Below are positions 15,067 to 23,958 of a stretch of DNA of 64,000 nucleotides, piece after piece. Numbering within the stretch: position 1 is the first letter of the stretch; the number at the start of each line of letters is the position of its first letter. Both the position numbers and the translations under genes were made by a program. The stretch is from Micromonospora terminaliae (lineage in GTDB: Bacteria; Actinomycetota; Actinomycetes; Mycobacteriales; Micromonosporaceae), in assembly GCF_009671205.1 (NCBI RefSeq), contig NZ_CP045309.1, positions 4,774,001 to 4,838,000 of the forward strand, written 5' to 3'. The notes beneath the pieces were generated by a model. It saw nothing but the letters and a program-made list of their open reading frames with translations, was not told the origin of the DNA and made no database searches.

Positions 15067-17567
15067 GCGGCGGCAGGCTGGTGGTCGTCGGCAACGGCAT
15101 GGTCGGGCAGCGCTTCGTGGAGGCGTTGCGGGCCCGGGACCAGGAGCGGCGCTGGCGGGTCACGGTGCTCGGCGAGGAGCGGCGACCGGCGTACGACCGG
15201 GTGCGGCTCTCCGCCTTCTTCGACGGGGTGAGCGCCGACGAGTTGAACCTGCACACCCCCGACGACGGGGTGGACCTGCGGCTGGGCGAGCCGGCGCTGG
15301 CCGTCGACCGGGTGCGGCGGGTCGTGCGGAGCGCGCGCGGCGAGCACCCGTACGACGCGCTGGTGCTGGCCACCGGCTCGTCGGCGTTCGTGCCCCCGGT
15401 CGACGGCACGGGCCTGCCGGGCGTCTTCGTCTACCGGACCCTGGACGACCTGGCGGCGATCCGGGCGTACGCGGCGGGCCGGCGCACCGGTGCGGTGATC
15501 GGGGGCGGGCTGCTCGGCCTGGAGGCGGCCAACGCGCTGCGCCTGCTGGGCCTGGTCACCAGCGTGGTCGAGTTCGCGCCGCGGCTCATGCCGGTGCAGG
15601 TGGACGAGGCGGGTGGGGCGATGCTCCGCCGTTACGTCGAGGAGCTGGGCGTCACGACGTACCTCGGGGTGGCCACGACCGCGCTGCGCCCCGGCCCGGA
15701 CGGGGCGGTCGGCGCGCTGGAACTCGCCGACGGGCGCACGGTCGGGGCGGACCTGGTGGTGGTGGCCGCCGGGATCCGGCCCCGGGACGAGCTGGCCCGG
15801 GCGGCCGGGCTGCCGCTCGGCCCGCGCGGCGGGGTGCTGGTCGACGCGGGCTGCCGGACGGCGGACGAGCGGATCTGGGCGGTCGGCGAGTGCGCCGCCG
15901 TGGAGGGCACCTGTCACGGGCTGGTCGCCCCCGGCTACGCGACCGCCGAGGTGGTCGCCGACCGGCTGCTCGGTGGGGCGGCCACCTTCCCGGGCGCGGA
16001 CACCGCCACCAAGCTCAAGCTGCTCGGGGTGGACGTGGCGTCGTTCGGCGACGCGCACGGCGTCACCCCGGGCTGCCTCGACGTCACCTTCACCGACCCG
16101 GCCACCCGCGCGTACGCGAAGCTGGTCCTCTCCGACGACGCGACGACGCTGCTCGGCGGCGTGCTGGTGGGCGACGCGAGCGCGTACCCGACGTTGCGGG
16201 CGAGTGTCGGCGGGCCGCTGCCCGCTCCCCCGCTGGCGCTGCTGGCCCCGGCGGGCGGCGCGGGCGCCGGGGCGCTGCCGGCCGCCGCGCAGGTCTGCTC
16301 CTGCAACGCGGTGACCCGGGCCGACCTGGACGCGGCCATCGCGGGCGGGGCGACCGACGTGCCGGCGCTCAAGGCGTGCACCCGGGCCGGGACGAGCTGC
16401 GGCTCCTGCGTGCCGATGCTCAAGCAGCTCCTCGACGCGGCCGGGGTGGCGCAGTCCCGGGCGCTCTGCGAGCACTTTGACACCGGCCGGCAGGAGCTGT
16501 TCGACATCGTCCGGGTCCGGGGCATCCGGACCTTCTCCCAGCTCATCGCCGAACACGGGCGCGGGCGGGGCTGCGACATCTGCAAGCCGGTGGTCGCGTC
16601 GATCCTCGCCTCGCTGGGCACCGGGCACGTGCTCGACGGCGAGCAGGCGTCCCTTCAGGACACCAACGACCACTTCCTGGCCAACCTGCAACGCGACGGC
16701 AGCTACTCGGTCGTGCCGCGGATACCGGGCGGTGAGATCACCCCGGAGAAGCTCATCGTGATCGGTGAGGTGGCCCGGGACTTCCGGCTCTACACCAAGA
16801 TCACCGGCGGTCAGCGGATCGACCTGTTCGGCGCCCGGGTCGAGCAGCTCCCGCAGATCTGGCGCCGGCTGGTGGACGCGGGCTTCGAGTCCGGCCACGC
16901 GTACGGCAAGGCGCTGCGCACGGTGAAGTCCTGCGTCGGCGAGACCTGGTGCCGGTACGGGGTGCAGGACTCGGTGGGGCTGGCCGTCGCGCTGGAACTG
17001 CGGTACCGGGGGCTGCGCGCACCGCACAAGCTGAAGTCGGCGGTCTCCGGCTGCGCCCGCGAGTGCGCCGAGGCCCGGAGCAAGGACTTCGGCGTCATCG
17101 CCACCGAGACCGGATGGAACCTCTACGTCGGCGGCAACGGCGGCTTCCGGCCCCGCCACGCCGACCTGTTCGCCACCGACCTGTCGACGGAGGCGCTGAT
17201 CCAGCTGATCGACCGCTTCCTGATCTACTACATCCGCACGGCCGACCGGTTGCAGCGCACCGCCGCCTGGATCGAGGCGATGGACGGTGGGCTCGACCAC
17301 CTCCGGTCCGTACTCGTGGACGACTCGCTGGGGCTCTGCGCCGACCTCGACGCGGCCATGGCCCGGCACGTCGCCGGCTACTCCGACGAGTGGCGGGACG
17401 TGCTGGAGGACCCGGAGCGGCTGCGCCGCTTCACCTCCTTCGTCAACGCCCCCGACGTGCCCGACCCGTCCATCACCTTCGCCGTCGAGCGCGGCCAGCC
17501 GGTGCCCAGCCGGGGTGCCGACGGCCGGCGGCCGGTCGCGCTGGGCCTTCCGGGGGTACGGCGATGA
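15063..17567 (+). CDS. nirB: Nitrite reductase [NAD(P)H] large subunit NirB
   Basis: An 834-aa sirohaem enzyme that reduces nitrite to ammonium with six electrons. The FAD site is LVVVGNGMVGQRFVEAL, the NAD(P)H site AVIGGGLLGLEAANAL, and the FAD closing motif AVGECAAVEG. The BFD domain has CSC and CGSC motifs. After it come the ferredoxin-like and sirohaem/4Fe-4S domains. The four cluster cysteines are in SCVGETWC and GCARECAE, near residues 622-665. The GVIATETGWNLYVGGNGG block is a NirB hallmark. The start overlaps the previous gene and the stop overlaps nirD, indicating tight coupling. Confidence 0.96.
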   Translation: MSGGRLVVVGNGMVGQRFVEALRARDQERRWRVTVLGEERRPAYDRVRLSAFFDGVSADELNLHTPDDGVDLRLGEPALAVDRVRRVVRSARGEHPYDALVLATGSSAFVPPVDGTGLPGVFVYRTLDDLAAIRAYAAGRRTGAVIGGGLLGLEAANALRLLGLVTSVVEFAPRLMPVQVDEAGGAMLRRYVEELGVTTYLGVATTALRPGPDGAVGALELADGRTVGADLVVVAAGIRPRDELARAAGLPLGPRGGVLVDAGCRTADERIWAVGECAAVEGTCHGLVAPGYATAEVVADRLLGGAATFPGADTATKLKLLGVDVASFGDAHGVTPGCLDVTFTDPATRAYAKLVLSDDATTLLGGVLVGDASAYPTLRASVGGPLPAPPLALLAPAGGAGAGALPAAAQVCSCNAVTRADLDAAIAGGATDVPALKACTRAGTSCGSCVPMLKQLLDAAGVAQSRALCEHFDTGRQELFDIVRVRGIRTFSQLIAEHGRGRGCDICKPVVASILASLGTGHVLDGEQASLQDTNDHFLANLQRDGSYSVVPRIPGGEITPEKLIVIGEVARDFRLYTKITGGQRIDLFGARVEQLPQIWRRLVDAGFESGHAYGKALRTVKSCVGETWCRYGVQDSVGLAVALELRYRGLRAPHKLKSAVSGCARECAEARSKDFGVIATETGWNLYVGGNGGFRPRHADLFATDLSTEALIQLIDRFLIYYIRTADRLQRTAAWIEAMDGGLDHLRSVLVDDSLGLCADLDAAMARHVAGYSDEWRDVLEDPERLRRFTSFVNAPDVPDPSITFAVERGQPVPSRGADGRRPVALGLPGVRR

Positions 17568-17902
17568 GGACGCTGGACTGGACGGCGGTCTGCCCGCTGG
17601 ACCGCCTCGACCCGGACCGGGGCGTGGCCGCCCTGGTCGACGGGGTGCAGGTGGCTCTCTTCCGCACCGGCGACGAGCTGTACGCGGTCGACAACCTCGA
17701 CCCGGTCGGCGGCGCGCAGGTGATGTCCCGGGGCATCGTGGGCAGCCGCGGCGGCCTGCCGACCCTCGCCTCCCCGCTGCACAAGCAGGTCTACGACCTG
17801 ACCACCGGGCGGTGCCTGGACCTCCCGGGCGTGGCGCTGCGGCGGCACGAGGTGCGCTGCCGGGACGGCCTCGTCGAGGTGCGGTTGCGACAGGAGGAGT
17901 GA
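17564..17902 (+). CDS. nirD: Nitrite reductase small subunit NirD
   Basis: A 112-aa Rieske-fold subunit of the NirBD complex. It has the fold features LDPDRGVAALVDGVQVALF, ELYAVDNLDPVGGAQVMSRG and the lower-loop region SPLHKQVYDLTTGRCLD. As usual for NirD, the CxH...CxxH cluster ligands of true Rieske proteins are absent, so it is structural or regulatory rather than a redox carrier. It overlaps nirB by ATGA, and its TGA overlaps the next ATG. Confidence 0.94.
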   Translation: MRTLDWTAVCPLDRLDPDRGVAALVDGVQVALFRTGDELYAVDNLDPVGGAQVMSRGIVGSRGGLPTLASPLHKQVYDLTTGRCLDLPGVALRRHEVRCRDGLVEVRLRQEE

Positions 17903-18990
17903 TGCGCGAGGAACTGGCGGGCTTCACCATCGGGGTCACGGCGGACCGGCGGCGCGACGAGCTGGCCGCGCTGCTCCAGCGCCGTGGTGCGCGGGTGGTG
18001 CTCGCCCCGGCGCTGCGGATCGTGCCGCTGGCCGACGACACCGACCTGCGCGAGGCCACCCGGGCCTGCCTGGAGCGCCCGCCGGACGTGCTCATGGCCA
18101 ACACCGGGATCGGGATGCGCGGCTGGCTGGAGGCGGCCGAGGGCTGGGGGCTGGCGGAGCCGCTGCGCGGCGTGCTCGCCCGGTCGTACGTGGTGGCGCG
18201 CGGCCCCAAGGCGACCGGGGCGATCCGGGCGGCCGGCCTGCGGGAGCACTGGTCCCCCGCCTCGGAGAGCTGCGACGAGGTGGTCGAGCACCTGGTCCGC
18301 CGCGGGGTGGCCGGCCAGGTCATCGCGCTGCAACTGCACGGCGAGCGGCAACCGGAGTGCACCGAGGCGCTGGAGGCGGCCGGGGCCACCGTCATCGAGG
18401 TGCCGGTCTACCGCTGGGCGCCGCCCACCGACCCGGCGCCGCTGCACCGGCTCATCGACCTCGTCGCCGGGCGGATGGTCGACGCCGTCACGTTCACCTC
18501 CGCCCCGGCGGCCGAGGCGCTGCTGCGGGCGGCCGGTGACCGCACCGAGACGGTGCTGGCGGCGCTGCGCGGGGACGTGCTGGCCGGCTGCGTCGGCGCG
18601 GTGACCGCCGAGCCCCTGGTGCGGCGCGGGGTGCCGGTGAGCGCCCCGAACCGGGCCCGGCTGGGCGCCCTGGTCCGGACGATCGTCGACGAGCTGCCCC
18701 GCCGGACGGTGACCGTGAAGGCGGGCGGGCACCTGCTGACCCTGCGCGGCCACGCCGCGGTGGTGGACGGTGAGCTGCGCCCGCTCGCGCCGGCCCCCAT
18801 GGCGGTGCTGCGGGCGCTCGCGGCCGCACCGGGGAAGGTGCTGTCCCGGACGGCCCTGCTGCGTACCCTGCCCCGGGGCGCGGACGAGCACGCGGTGGAG
18901 ATGGCGGTCGCCCGCCTGCGGGTCGGGCTCGACGCCCCCCGCGTGGTGCAGACCGTGGTCAAGCGCGGCTACCGGCTGCGGGTCGACTGA
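17902..18990 (+). CDS. nnaR: NnaR-like nitrate assimilation regulator (HemD-like domain plus winged helix)
   Basis: 362 aa. Residues 1-255 are a uroporphyrinogen-III synthase (HemD)-like bilobal domain (GFTIGVTADRR, VDAVTFTSAPAAEALL). Residues ~270-362 are an OmpR/PhoB-type winged helix (APMAVLRALAAAPGKVLSR, VEMAVARLRVGLD, VQTVVKRGYRLRVD). This fusion matches NnaR of Streptomyces and Mycobacterium, known to co-activate nitrate and nitrite assimilation genes with GlnR. Its place as last gene of the operon fits. Automatic annotation would likely call it HemD. The sirohaem product next door needs uro'gen III, so residual synthase activity cannot be excluded. Confidence 0.85.
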   Translation: MREELAGFTIGVTADRRRDELAALLQRRGARVVLAPALRIVPLADDTDLREATRACLERPPDVLMANTGIGMRGWLEAAEGWGLAEPLRGVLARSYVVARGPKATGAIRAAGLREHWSPASESCDEVVEHLVRRGVAGQVIALQLHGERQPECTEALEAAGATVIEVPVYRWAPPTDPAPLHRLIDLVAGRMVDAVTFTSAPAAEALLRAAGDRTETVLAALRGDVLAGCVGAVTAEPLVRRGVPVSAPNRARLGALVRTIVDELPRRTVTVKAGGHLLTLRGHAAVVDGELRPLAPAPMAVLRALAAAPGKVLSRTALLRTLPRGADEHAVEMAVARLRVGLDAPRVVQTVVKRGYRLRVD

Positions 18991-19011
18991 CCCGCCACCG
19001 GCCCGGGGGAC

Positions 19012-19629
19012 TCAGCCGACCGGGGTCGCGAAGCCGTGCTCGGCCTGGAGGCGGAGCATGGCGTGCTCGACCACGGTCACCAGCACCTGCTTGACCGAGT
19101 CGCGCCGCCGCGCGTCGCACATCACGAGCGGCACGTCCGGCGAGATCGCGAGTGCCTCGCGGACCTCCTCCAGCTCGTACTGCGGCGCGTCGTCGAACCG
19201 GTTCAGCGCCACCACGTACGGCAGGTTGCGGTTCTCGAAGTAGTCCAGCGGCGCGAAGGCGTCGGTGATCCGGCGGGTGTCCACCAGCACGGCCGCCCCC
19301 ACCGCGCCCCGGATGATCTCGTCCCACATGAACCAGAAGCGGGTCTGGCCCGGCGTGCCGAAGAGATAGAGGATCAGGTCCTCCGCCATGGTGATCCGGC
19401 CGAAGTCCATGGCGACCGTGGTGGTCTCCTTGCCGGGCACCTTCGACGGGTCGTCGATGCCGACGCCGGCCGCCGTCATCAGCGCCTCGGTGGTCAGCGG
19501 CTGGATCTCGGAGATCGCGCCGACCAGGGTGGTCTTGCCCACCCCGAAGCCGCCCGCGATGACGATCTTCGCGGAGATGATCTCCCGGCTGCGGTTCGCC
19601 CCCGCGGGGTCATAGTTCGCGAAGTCCAC
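19012..19629 (-). CDS. cvnD: Conservon GTPase CvnD (small Ras-like ATP/GTP-binding protein)
   Basis: A 205-aa small GTPase, the output of the conservon. The P-loop is GGFGVGKTT at residues 26-34, ETTTVAMDFGRI is the switch I region, LFGTPGQTRF is switch II, and the base-recognition motif is ALNRFDD. In Cvn systems such GTPases associate at the membrane with the kinase, roadblock and DUF742 proteins. The first 20 bases of the gene overlap the end of cvnC. It converges with nnaR, leaving only 21 bases and no evident terminator. Confidence 0.93.
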   Translation of the reverse strand: MDFANYDPAGANRSREIISAKIVIAGGFGVGKTTLVGAISEIQPLTTEALMTAAGVGIDDPSKVPGKETTTVAMDFGRITMAEDLILYLFGTPGQTRFWFMWDEIIRGAVGAAVLVDTRRITDAFAPLDYFENRNLPYVVALNRFDDAPQYELEEVREALAISPDVPLVMCDARRRDSVKQVLVTVVEHAMLRLQAEHGFATPVG

Positions 19630-19972
19630 TTAGCACCCTTCCAAGCAGGTTCATCCGCGCCGCGAACCCTGTGGCGGGAGCGGCGGTGTGTAGCGTCAGC
19701 AGGCCCTCGGCCACCATGTCGGCGACCAGCACCCGGGTGACGCCCAGCGGCATCCGGGTGTAAGCGGCGATCTCCGCCAGCGACTGTGCCCGGCCCTCAC
19801 AGACCGAGGCGATGCGGTATTTGTCGTGCCCGGCGAACCGCGCCTCGGCCGACTGGGTGGGCGTGCACGACAGCACCGCCTCTAGCGCGATGTTCTGCAA
19901 CGGCTCGGTGCGGCCACGGGTGACCGCGTACGGCCGCACCAGCGCGCCACGCGGATCACGTCGTGGTTCCAT
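19610..19972 (-). CDS. cvnC: DUF742 conservon protein CvnC
   Basis: A 120-aa DUF742 protein. It has the family opening LVRPYAVTRGRTEP and a winged-helix-like core (SLAEIAAYTRMPLGVTRVLVADMVAEGLL). It is the third gene of the conservon, between the roadblock protein and the GTPase, and overlaps the GTPase gene by 20 bases. CvnC proteins interact with the other Cvn components, and their biochemical role is not settled. Confidence 0.93.
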   Translation of the reverse strand: MEPRRDPRGALVRPYAVTRGRTEPLQNIALEAVLSCTPTQSAEARFAGHDKYRIASVCEGRAQSLAEIAAYTRMPLGVTRVLVADMVAEGLLTLHTAAPATGFAARMNLLGRVLSGLREL

Positions 19973-20038
19973 CTCGCGATCACCTCCCCTCGTACGGAGC
20001 CCGCCGGGCTCCGGATCATCAGGTCACCGGGCGGCCGG

Positions 20039-20446
20039 TCAGGGCCGGACGGCGTCCCTCGGCAGCGGGACCAGCGCCTGGCCGACCCGCTCCACCAGCA
20101 GTGCCATCTCATAGCCCACCTGGCCGACGTCGCAGCTCCGCGCGGCCAGCACGGCCATCGACGAGCCGTCGCTGATCGACATGAGGAACAGGTAGCCGCT
20201 GTCCATCTCGATGACGGTCTGGAGCACCCCGCCGGCGCTGAACATCCGGGCGGCACCCTCGGTCAGGCTCACCACGCCGGAGGTGATGGCGGCGAGCTGG
20301 TCGGCCCGGTCCATCGGCAGGTCGCGGGAGGAGGCGAGCAGCAGCCCGTCCGCGGACACCGCCACCACGTGGGCGATGCCCGCCACGCTGTCGGCGAAGT
20401 TGGTGAGCAGCCAACCCATGTCCTGCATGGCCGCTGGCCTGTTCAT
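20039..20446 (-). CDS. cvnB: Roadblock/LC7 domain protein CvnB
   Basis: A 135-aa roadblock/LC7 protein (DMGWLLTNFADSVAGIAHVVAVSADGLLLA, then LPMDRADQLAAITSGVVSL and the central strand region GYLFLMSISDG). In two-gene or conservon systems these act as regulators or GAP-like partners of MglA-type GTPases, here CvnD. ATG 20446 is preceded by AAGGAGA at good spacing and overlaps the kinase stop as ATGA. Confidence 0.95.
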   Translation of the reverse strand: MNRPAAMQDMGWLLTNFADSVAGIAHVVAVSADGLLLASSRDLPMDRADQLAAITSGVVSLTEGAARMFSAGGVLQTVIEMDSGYLFLMSISDGSSMAVLAARSCDVGQVGYEMALLVERVGQALVPLPRDAVRP

Positions 20447-23400
20447 CGGTTCGTCTCCTTGGTCGAGGTGCTGTTCAGGTCCGCGCCGGCCGTCCGACCC
20501 CGCTGCACACCGCGGTGGTAGGCCGACAGCAGGCCGCGTACTTCGTCCGGGGTGCGCCGGGCGGTGGCCCGGCCGCCCTTGGGCTCGATGCCGCCGGGCA
20601 CGAGCTGGGCCTGCGGCACCCGCTTGGGCAGGCCGGAACGGGTGGTGCCGGCGTTGCTGGGCTCCGCGGCCCGGCTGGCCCGCGACCACCCCTCGTCGGC
20701 CGCCGTCCGCCAGGCCGCCGGGTCGATGGGCGGCGGTGTCGGGGCCGGCGGGGGTACGGCCGCGGCGGGCGGCGCGGTCGGGACCGCCGGCGGGGTGTAC
20801 GGCGGCGGCGTGGACAGCCCCGCCGACTGGGCGCCCGGGGTGCGGGTCGGCAGCGGTGGCAGCGGCGACCCGGCGGGCTGGGCCGGCGCGGCGGGCTGCG
20901 CCACGGGTTGCGCCGGGGCGGCGGGTTGCGCGGACGCGACGGGCTGGGCCGCCTCGTCGTCGAACCGGGGGCGGGTGAAGATTGTGGTCTCGTCCTCGCC
21001 GTGCGAGCGGAACCAGACCGCCTCCATCTCCCGGAAGATCGGTGCCTCGGCGGGCCGGGCGGCCCGGGCCACCACCGGGGCCGCCGGGGCGGGCTCGACC
21101 GCCGGGGCGGCCGGCTGGTAGGCCGGCGGCGCCGCGGGGGCCACGGTGGCCGTCTCGCCGCCCGGCGTCCGGTGGGGCAGCGGGTCGAGGGCGGGGTGGG
21201 CGGCCGTCGACCCACCCGCCGACCACCCGGCGCCGGAGACCGGGGCGGGGGCGGCGGGGACGGGCGGCGCGGAGGCGACCGGCGCCGGAGCCGGCACGGT
21301 GGGCAGCGCGCCGGTGGCGCCCCCGAACTGCACGGGTGCGACGGTGTCGCGGGCCTCGGCCGGCGCCTGCCAGCGTGCGGGCGGCGGGGTGGCGCTGCTG
21401 CGCCACTGGTCGGCCAGAGTGGCCGTGCCGGCCCGGCCCGCACCGGCCAGCGCGTCGGCGGCACCGACCTGGCTGAGCGGGGACTGCTCGACGGCGAGCG
21501 GCTGGCGCGGGCGGGTCAGCGGGGCCTGGCCCCGGTTCGCCGGCAGCACCACGGTGGCGTTCGGCAGGGTGACCTGGGCGACGGTGCCGCCCTCGACGTT
21601 GCGGCGCAGCTCGACCCGGATCCCGTAGCGCGAGGCGAGCCGGCTGACCACGGCCAGGCCCATGAGCCGGAACGCGGCCACGTCGACCGTGGGCGGAGCG
21701 GCCAGCCGGCGGTTCAGCGAGTCGAGCTGTTCGTCGCTGAGCCCGAGGCCGCGGTCCTCGACCTGGATCAGCACGTAGTCGCGGATCCGGCGGCCGTCGG
21801 CCACCACGACGGTGTTCGGCGGCGAGAACCGGGTGGCGTTGTCGAGCAGCTCGGCGACGAGGCGGACCACGTCGTTGACGGCGTGCGCGGCCACCGAGAT
21901 GTCGGTGTCCACCGTGCCGAACTCGATCCGGTTGTAGAGCTCCACCTCGGACTGGGCGGCGCGCAGCACGTCGACCAGGAGCGCGTCGTCACGGCGCGGC
22001 ACGGCCGAGTCGGCGCCGGCCAGCACCAGCAGGTTCTCGTCGTTGCGGCGCATCCGGGTGGCCAGGTGGTCCAGCTCGAAGAGCTGGGCCAGCCGCTTCG
22101 GGTCCTCCTCGCTGCGCTCGATCGCGTCCAGCTCGCCGATCATCCGGTCGACCAGGCTCTGCGAGCGGCGGGCCAGGTTGAGGAACATCGCCGAGACGCT
22201 GGTCCGCAGCGCGGCCTGCTCGGCCGCCACCCGGACCGCCTCCCGGTGGACCACGTTGAAGGCCGACGCCACCTGGCCGACCTCGTCGCGGTTGGTCAGC
22301 TTGATCGGGTCCCGGACCTGCTGGACGATCTCGTCCACGCCGCCGTCGCCGATGGCGTTGACGTTCTGGAGCCGGCTCACGGCGTCGGGCAGGTCGTGGT
22401 TCGCCACGGCCAGCGCGCCCTCGCGCAGCCGGCGCAGCGAGTCGTTGAGCGAGCGGGCCAGCACCACGGCCAGCGTCACGGCGACGGCGAGGGTGAGCAG
22501 CACCAGCAGGCTCTCCACGACGGCCTGCCGGATGACGTCGCTGCGCACCGCGTCGACGTCGGCGAGCAGCTGGTCCTGGAGCTGGATCTCGGCCCACCGC
22601 ATCAGGTCGCCGACCGCGCCGACGGCCGCGGCGGCCTCGTCCCGGGTGACCAGGGGGGCCTGCCCGACCGAGCGGGAGATGTCGTTGGCGACCCGGTCAC
22701 CGAGCTGCACGGCGTCACCGGAGACGGTGCGGTCCACAAGGGATCGCTGGGCCGGCTCGGCCGACCGGGAGAAGGACAGCAGGGCCTCCTGCTGGCCGGT
22801 CAGGGTGGCCACGAACGAGGAGAACTGCTCCTCGTCGATCCGGCCGGTGGAGAGCGCGGTGTAGGCGACCGCCTCCTCCTCGGCGACCTCGGCCTTGGCG
22901 TGGGCGAACGCGGCCACCGCGCGGCGGGCGTCGGCCAGGCCCTCCGCGCCGGGCTGCTGGGCCAGCGTGTCGCCGTACGCGACGAGGTCGTCGAGGATGA
23001 TTCCGTAGCGCAGGCTCGCCTCGGAGACCGGCATCTGCTGCCGGTCCAGCACCTCCTGGCGGGTGCCGTTGAGGGTCTCCAGGTGGTCGTCGATCACCTT
23101 GAGCCGGTCGCGCACCGAGGCCGGCACGTCGCCGAGCTTCCCCCGCTCGTCCCGGTAGGCCGCGATCCGCTCGTCGGTGCTGCGGACCCGCAGGTTGTAG
23201 GCGTCCGGCTTCTGGTTGGGCGCGACCAGGAAGGAGGCCGCGGCCATCCGCTCCTTGTGCAGGTCCTGGGTGAGTGCCGAGACGTCGATCGACAGGGCGG
23301 TAAGCGACCGCATCCGGTTGGCCTCGTACGCGCCCTCGCCCACCGAGACGAGTCGGATAGTTGCCAGTGCGATGACGGCCGCCACCGGAACGACGAGGAT

Positions 23401-23511
23401 GAGGGCGAGCTTGGAACGGATCCGCGCGTCACGCAGCCGAGGCAGTCGCCGTCGCCGGTTCCGCTGATCGGCGTCGGGGCTCTCGGGCAGGGTCGTAGGT
23501 CCGGTGCTCAC
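20443..23511 (-). CDS. cvnA: Conservon sensor histidine kinase CvnA, NIT-type sensor
   Basis: A 1022-aa membrane kinase. TM1 is at about residues 35-55 and TM2 at about 335-355. The extracytoplasmic helical domain between them looks like the nitrate/nitrite-sensing NIT domain common in Cvn kinases (RMAAASFLVAP, RDERGKLGD). HAMP (LREGALAVANHDLP) and a helical region with ELDHLATRMRRNDENLL follow. The HATPase_c domain has N-box ELLDNATRFSPP and G-box EDRGLGLSDE. The final ~330 residues are Ala/Pro-rich and disordered. GTG 23511 has GGAGG 7 bases upstream. The upstream open frame has no similarity and is excluded. It probably scaffolds CvnB/C/D. Confidence 0.9.
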   Translation of the reverse strand: MSTGPTTLPESPDADQRNRRRRLPRLRDARIRSKLALILVVPVAAVIALATIRLVSVGEGAYEANRMRSLTALSIDVSALTQDLHKERMAAASFLVAPNQKPDAYNLRVRSTDERIAAYRDERGKLGDVPASVRDRLKVIDDHLETLNGTRQEVLDRQQMPVSEASLRYGIILDDLVAYGDTLAQQPGAEGLADARRAVAAFAHAKAEVAEEEAVAYTALSTGRIDEEQFSSFVATLTGQQEALLSFSRSAEPAQRSLVDRTVSGDAVQLGDRVANDISRSVGQAPLVTRDEAAAAVGAVGDLMRWAEIQLQDQLLADVDAVRSDVIRQAVVESLLVLLTLAVAVTLAVVLARSLNDSLRRLREGALAVANHDLPDAVSRLQNVNAIGDGGVDEIVQQVRDPIKLTNRDEVGQVASAFNVVHREAVRVAAEQAALRTSVSAMFLNLARRSQSLVDRMIGELDAIERSEEDPKRLAQLFELDHLATRMRRNDENLLVLAGADSAVPRRDDALLVDVLRAAQSEVELYNRIEFGTVDTDISVAAHAVNDVVRLVAELLDNATRFSPPNTVVVADGRRIRDYVLIQVEDRGLGLSDEQLDSLNRRLAAPPTVDVAAFRLMGLAVVSRLASRYGIRVELRRNVEGGTVAQVTLPNATVVLPANRGQAPLTRPRQPLAVEQSPLSQVGAADALAGAGRAGTATLADQWRSSATPPPARWQAPAEARDTVAPVQFGGATGALPTVPAPAPVASAPPVPAAPAPVSGAGWSAGGSTAAHPALDPLPHRTPGGETATVAPAAPPAYQPAAPAVEPAPAAPVVARAARPAEAPIFREMEAVWFRSHGEDETTIFTRPRFDDEAAQPVASAQPAAPAQPVAQPAAPAQPAGSPLPPLPTRTPGAQSAGLSTPPPYTPPAVPTAPPAAAVPPPAPTPPPIDPAAWRTAADEGWSRASRAAEPSNAGTTRSGLPKRVPQAQLVPGGIEPKGGRATARRTPDEVRGLLSAYHRGVQRGRTAGADLNSTSTKETNR

Positions 23512-23958
23512 GACATCGCCTCCGTCGTTTCTTCCACGCTTGACCCGCCGACCCGTGCCTGGTGCAGCGGCCAGCGCCACGCGCGGCACGGCCGCGATTT
23601 CATCAGACGAGATCGGGTTTGGGAAGCGGCAGTGAGGCACGAAACGGTCGGGGCCGACGCACCCCGTGATCCGATCACCTAATACCTTCTTTTCTTCAGC
23701 CCCCTGAACAGGGCGTGTGACTCCAGAGTGGTCAGACGTATCTGTGCAGTAATTGTCGGTTAACGTTCTGTGTCCCCAACATGTGGGACGGCCGTCCCGA
23801 AACCGCTCACGACATCGGCGCTTGACCACAGGGCCCGGCATTGGCAAGGTTTTGCAGGCTTCGCGCACACCGTACGGCACACCAATCCCGTCCCTCTACT
23901 GAGGACGGATGAGCGGCGGTGATCGGGCGCTGGCCCGCGCCGCACCTGGAGGACTGAG
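23512..23958. other. 447-bp divergent intergenic region, no gene
   Basis: It separates cvnA (minus) from the solute-binding lipoprotein (plus). There is an AT-richer patch at 23735-23790. GTCCC/GGGAC repeats include a perfect 14-bp palindrome GGGACGGCCGTCCC at 23785-23798. A candidate plus-strand promoter is TTGACC (23822-23827), 17 bases, CAAGGT (23845-23850). Open frames crossing it have no recognisable protein. Confidence 0.45.
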
